Origin: Hemibagrus wyckioides | Lineage: Eukaryota; Chordata; Actinopteri; Siluriformes; Bagridae | Assembly: GCF_019097595.1 (NCBI RefSeq) | Contig: NC_080731.1 | Location: 13,314,071 to 13,378,070, forward strand | DNA length: 64,000 bases | Reading direction: 5' to 3' | Shown here: positions 59,160 to 64,000 of the stretch, piece by piece | How positions within the stretch are numbered: the stretch's first letter is position 1 | Layout of the letters: the number at the start of each line of letters is the position of its first letter | Notes under the pieces: generated by a model | Database searches by the model: none | Seen by the model: the letters and a program-made list of their open reading frames with translations, nothing else | What the model was told of the DNA's origin: nothing | Position numbers and translations under genes: made by a program

Positions 59160-59745
59160 ATGACCATAAGAGGTCCTGCATGATGTTGCAGTAAATTGTC
59201 CACTCTCTTCACTGGGGTCCTGTTGATCGCAAGTGTTTGTTAAATCCCCTCTTGCTTTGTGCTGAAGTCCACTATCAACTCCTTTGTCTTGCTGATGTTC
59301 AAAATGAGGTTGTCGTCCTGGCACCGTATCTCCAGTTTTTAAACTCCTCTAGGTAGGCAGTCTCATTTTTGTTGGAGACCAGGCCCACAGTCATCAGCAA
59401 ACTTAACAATGGTGGTACAGTTGGAAGTGGCCACACAGTCAAGGTGTACACTGAGTACTTTGTGAGAACACAACCCTGGGGGGCTTGAGTGCTGAGGGTG
59501 AGGGACAGTGAGACATGTTTTCCAACCCATACTGCTTGTGGTCTGTCCTGAAGGAAATCCATTGACAGAGAGACAGGCCCAGGTACCTCTCAGGACCTCC
59601 TACTTGGTGGTGAATATGGAGATAATTATGTCATTAAATGCTGAACTGTAGCCCTGTCAATTAGGGCTACTGGGTGATTGTCATTGAGGCCAGGTGGGCC
59701 TGGGTTTCTTTGAGACAAGAAGAATAGTAGACTGTTCAATGTTCT
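59160..59745 (-). mobile_element. LINE reverse-transcriptase fragment, - strand
   Basis: The - strand encodes MDFLQDRPQAVWVGKHVSLS, then LTLSTQAPQGCVLTKYSVYT, matching the FL.DRPQ.V..G and TGAPQGCVLSP motifs of LINE reverse transcriptase. It continues in a second frame through ISKTKELIVDF-like sequence. Frameshifted, with ends lost. Confidence 0.85.
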
Positions 59746-59944
59746 GATTATGGCTTACATTAACTGTATCATCCACTATTTTCCTGATAAATCCTATAAA
59801 TGCTTCCATAAAAACAAAGCATTACTACTGTGACAACAGGCAGGAATCTCAGAAATATTGCTAAGATAAAAATGTAAAAAATTACTTGATGAAGACAAAT
59901 TAGTTCATGCCTCCATGTTGGATCTTGTCTGGATATGTCTGGAT

Positions 59945-60365
59945 ATTCCAGTTGGTGAATAAAGCTTCAATTAGTCCAGAATGCAGAAGCCAGCAGAATC
60001 CTTGCTAGAAAGAAAAGATATGACCACTATCTATCACCATTATCCTATCCTCACTGCCTTGACTCCTAAAAAGTATTGCATTGATTATGAAATATTATTT
60101 ATGACTTATAAAGCACTAAATAGTTTTGCACTGCTGTACCTGAGTGAACTTCTGGACTTTATGATGTGTCACACATACTTTAATCAAAAGATGCAGGCTC
60201 TTTGTAGGTACCTCAAACATTGAATGCTGCAGCAAAAAGCTTACCTAGGGGCTTCCAATAATGGAACAGCTTTGAAATAATTGGTCCAGACTCAGACATA
60301 GTCTTAAAATCTAGTCTAAAATCTGATTTATTTAGTCAAACTTGTCTTCTGGGTCTTTTCTCTTG
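59945..60365 (+). mobile_element. LINE ORF2 C-terminal fragment
   Basis: Read in pieces: LQLVQNA, then YHHYPILTALTPKKYCIDYE and MTYKALNSFALLYLSELL, then a segment like LWN-LP with LKSDLF. This is the C-terminal tail of several fish LINE proteins (QNA.RLLT, HW.PV.YRI, L.YKALN..AP.YLSEL). The order and orientation are + strand, opposite to the preceding fragment, so these are two insertions. Confidence 0.7.
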
Positions 60366-60479
60366 GGTAAAGGCACAGATCTGGAGGGTTGATGGGCATT
60401 GGGAGTTTTGGTAAACTGGGATGTTTGGATGCTGTTATCCAAGACTGGTAGTACACTAGTGCAGCCCCGGGAACCATGC

Positions 60480-61700
60480 TTCACATCATGGTGAACAAGA
60501 TGTGTCCACATGACAGTGCAGAAACATTCAGCAAGATTTTCGAGTATGCTACTGAAGGAAAGGGCTAGCCAGAATCAGATCGGGTGGTCTACCTGCTGCC
60601 ACTGCAATCTGGTAAAGCCCAACTTTTTCCGACTGACTACCTGCCAGAGCACAACCTGCTTGCATTTGCCCAGCAGCACTGAGACACCTGCTGGAGGTGG
60701 TTGTTGGTAGAGGAGTGTGGCACCTATAATGTAGTAGATCTCAGTAATGCTGGAGCAGTTTGTTGATTGACTAGCCAAGATGACAGCAGAATGGGTCTAG
60801 TGCAACTGTCCGGCATCACTGGAAGAGGTGGTCCAGTTTTCTGTGGACCACATGGCAGTGTATCTGGAAAGGAAGCCCTCCTTTCTCCATCTCTCTCATA
60901 GTCTCGGACTTCTCCTTCCCCTACTTCTCTTCACCCTTCACCCATTCCTGCTCGACAGAAACGATGGCCAATTCCCCTGAGGTCAGTTTACCAAACCCAG
61001 CTATTTCATTGTGCCCCAATTCCCATTTCCATTACCCCAACAGGTGTAGAATTGAGGTCTGCTGGTATTGCAGGGAAGCTGGACACTCAAACCAGAGACA
61101 AAAGGTAAATCTAAAAGTGATGACTTAATCCACCCCAGACACTTGTAGAGACCAACTCTCACTGTCCCAACTCATGAAGGTTGCCAAGTCGCAGCGAGAG
61201 TTTTCCATTGTGTTATTGCCTCTACCCAGTAACACTAGTCTCATACAACACCACATTGAGACACCTCCAGGGGTGGTCTCCAGCATCCACTATCATTTGT
61301 CTGAGCACAAAAAACAGGGAAGTGCTCACAGTTCTGCTCGATATGGGGGTAAATGAGGAGTGACTCTTATTGACTCTGAGGCAGATGGTTCTGTCCGGTT
61401 TTGCATGGACTTTTCCCAAAATTTCTTAAACTATGATGCATATCTTATGTCTCCCATTGACAAACTACTTGATCAGTTAGGTGTGGCTTGCTTTTATTTG
61501 ACACTAGATTTGACAAAGGTATATTTGGCAGATCCCCTTGACTCCAGTATCTTGTGAAAAAATGGTCTTTTCCACTACATTTGGGTTACACCAATTTGCA
61601 ACTCTTCTCTTTTGGTTGTTCAGAGCTACAGTGACGTTCCAGCTACTCATGGACAAACTCCTCTGCCCACATTTTGTGTATGCCCCTGCCTGTACCCTGT
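60480..61700 (+). pseudogene. Gypsy-type LTR retrotransposon remnant (gag and reverse transcriptase pieces)
   Basis: After a gag-like stretch with stops, 61380-61560 reads DGSVRFCMDFSQNFLNYDAY and LDQLGVACFYLTLDLTKVY, matching the DGS.RFCVDYR..N and FY.TLDLTKGYWQ motifs of Gypsy reverse transcriptase. After a frameshift come KMVFSTTFGLHQF and LFRATVTFQLLMD. The catalytic Y.DD block is gone, replaced by (GT)n at 61710-61771. The element is dead. Confidence 0.85.
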
Positions 61701-61709
61701 GTGCCTGCC

Positions 61710-61738
61710 ATGTGTGTGTGTGTCTCTGTCTGTGTGCA

Positions 61739-61769
<31 letters not shown>

Positions 61770-61771
61770 GT
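61710..61771. repeat. (GT)n microsatellite
   Basis: Interrupted GT run inside the Gypsy remnant. Confidence 0.95.
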
Positions 61772-62089
61772 AGCATTCATGCTGAAAAGTGATAAGTAAA
61801 ATGAAGAGACGTTTTGAGTTATCCTAAAGTCTGCCTCCTGTTTCCTCTTTCCTGAACCCTATGAACATTCGACACCTCCTTAATCACAGACTTTCATTGT
61901 GACCATCTGGACCAGCTTCCCAGGCTGAGAGAAAAACCTAAATGCCGGAGTTTCAGCTTCAGGATCCGATCCATGGGGGTGGGGGGTGGGGGATTAGGTT
62001 CTCCTACAACTGCCCTGGACAATACTTTTGCCTGTCAGCAGATGGCAATGTCACCTATGTTCTACTTCTGTCTCTCACTTTCTATTCTT

Positions 62090-62385
62090 GTTCCATTTAG
62101 CACTTCTGGGTAAGCACACAACACACACATGTCAATTCTTGCATCTTTTTAGTATGTGCATTCTGAGCCTTTCTATATTGTTTCTGCCTTGCCCTTGTTC
62201 AATCCTTGCTATTCCCTCGTATGTTTTTGCCGTTGGATTGGCCTTCTCTGGGTTTAGCTATTTTGGATGTTTAGTGGTATTAATCTTATATCTGCGCCTT
62301 TATGACTATGAGTTTGGATTTTGTTTAATAAATCTGTATCCCATGTATCCCAACACATCTTCTGAGACTAAACTCTTATAACAGT
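62090..62385 (+). repeat. LTR-like remnant of the Gypsy element
   Basis: Downstream of the reverse transcriptase piece is a C/T-rich stretch with GACTATGAGTTTGGATTTTG and AATAAA at 62327-62332, followed by ATCTGTATCCC. This is the layout of the R/U5 part of fish Gypsy LTRs, recalled from memory. The matching 5' LTR was not found. Confidence 0.5.
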
Positions 62386-64000
62386 TAAGACAAAATGGCC
62401 AAAGTAGTCTGATAATTGCTAGCAGCTTACTATTATTTGTGAAACAACCCCTTTGAACAGATAATCAGATGCATTTGATACCCTTTTCATTGCATTTTAC
62501 TTTCCTTATGGTGTTTTTAATAAATTAACTTAAACTGCTTACCTTTTTAAACTACCTAATCCACTACCATTGCATATGTCCTGATGTAAAACAGAGGTAA
62601 CATACTGTACAAGCACATGACCCCCTTCACCCCTTTCCTGACACACTGAAAAAGCATTACTATTTTCCTCATTGTTTGCACATCATACCTTTTTATTTCC
62701 CACCCCCCACCAAAGGTACCGTAGAATTGCCCTGAGGCATCGTTAAGTCATCGTTAAGTCACCTCTCATATACGGACAAACACTGATACTACTAATTCAC
62801 TGCTGATAGTGTGCTAGTGCAAATCAGAATGTAATGCAGGGGATACCTCAGTAACAAGCCTTCCCTTTCAAAGGCTGAGGAAAAATTACTTGGTATAATA
62901 ACTTGAAAATAAATCATAAACATTTACATGAAATATGTTTAATTGCATGTAGAAAAAAACTCACATATGACACACATTCTAATGGTTGTAATGGGGAGAT
63001 GATTGTATAATTAAGCACAAACTTACCATTTATGTTTTCTGAACTGGTGTTTATTGTCTAAATAATACATGTCAAGAAAAATAATGTTGATGGCCATAAA
63101 ATTTTGTGGAAAAAAAGAGTTTGTGAAAGAATATAGTACAGAAGATGCTTGACATAAACCATGAATGACACAGCAATATGATCCATACTGAAAACTGACA
63201 ATTGACAGTAGTAAGTTGATTGCTAAGAAAAAAAAACAGAATGGTGCCCAAACCAGTGTACTGAATGTGTAATGAGATAAGTTCATAAAGTTTAACCAGT
63301 GTTTCCAGAGACCAGTGCTAATGAAGAGGAGAGGTACAATTCTTTTCACATTACAACCTGTATAAGCACTCTTTTCTTTTACAATAGAAATCAAAATGAT
63401 TTCTCTGTAGAATACATGATTATATTATGAGAAACAGAAGAAAATAAAACATATCATATATAGATTTTTGACATTATTTGAAACAATTTTTGACCTTAAA
63501 ACTTTAAAGCTTTTTTAAAGTCATATTTCTCAGACTTTGTAAGAATACTTTATTTTTTATTTGGAATTAAATTGTGTTAATTAAATTGAACTATGATATT
63601 AAATAAACAGTAGGCATCTAGATTTAAATGGGGGACTTTCCATCCAACTTGATTAGACAATATACTTTTTTCAGCAATTTTTATTTGCTCATGTTTTTAA
63701 GGGACCAAAAGTATAGCCTAATTAAAATGATCATGTATTAAATTGGCACTTGGTTTCAGGCAAAGCACCAAGGGCAATCACCCCAAGAACAAGCAGGACA
63801 GCTGCAGTAAAGACCTGGCACCATCAGGGGAAAAAACAGCATCTGGTGATGTCTATGGTTTCCAGACCAGATAATCCCTACACCATTCACCTTTACATAG
63901 CCTTAAATTACATCTGAAAATCTGCACTCTGAGCTGCTTTTCATTCTTAACTTCACCGCCATTATACTGTGGTAGACAGCTAGAATATATAATACATTAT
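62386..64000. other. intergenic stretch to window end
   Basis: AT-rich. The last 250 bp (CAAGAACAAGCAGGACAGCTGCAGTAAAGACC and CATCTGGTGATGTCTATGG) read like an interspersed repeat I have seen in fish but cannot name. Confidence 0.4.

Noticed and set aside
63750..63880. Segment resembling a known but unnamed fish repeat
   Set aside because: Cannot be assigned to a family without a search; mentioned in the flank entry only.

Overview
The window is animal genomic DNA and almost certainly teleost. Introns are GT-AG with microsatellites, Tc1-like transposon remnants are frequent, and there are tRNA-derived SINE, non-LTR and Gypsy-type remnants. The mix of Tc1 and SINE types resembles otophysan fish, possibly a catfish; that assignment is from memory of repeat families and is weak. 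Nothing bacterial is present.

One protein-coding gene can be read with confidence: an rgs3 orthologue (regulator of G-protein signalling 3) on the + strand. I followed 23 coding exons from an ATG at 8550 to a TGA at 28606-28608. Every junction is in phase and the sum is 3180 nt (1059 residues plus stop). The order is C2 domain, PDZ domain, PH-like region, a long acidic/serine-rich linker, a lysine-rich segment and a C-terminal RGS domain, as in long vertebrate RGS3. Upstream lie a second, GC-rich candidate promoter with a short first exon (1113-1159) and one or two candidate exons (4410-4589, 6546-6710) that would give longer N-termini. The 6546-6710 exon appears to use a GC-AG intron.

Region by region: 1-1110 is flank plus candidate promoter; 1113-8549 holds alternative 5' exons separated by transposon debris; 8350-8631 is an internal promoter and first exon; 8856-28608 is the gene body; 28609 to about 30500 is the 3' untranslated region, containing a decayed Tc1 copy and three poly(A) signals. 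From 30500 to 36900 there is sparse repeat-bearing DNA with one orphan exon-like segment at 33590-33664.

From about 37010 to 49184 lies a roughly 12.2-kb minisatellite with a 19/20-bp unit, the most striking non-genic object in the window. It has several sequence variants arranged in zones and internal long duplications. From 49200 to 64000 there is only repeat-rich DNA: a decayed Tc1 copy, non-autonomous Tc1 derivatives with an apparent internal inversion, three non-LTR fragments and a Gypsy-type remnant with an LTR-like end. I found no tRNA, rRNA or CRISPR and no second confident gene.
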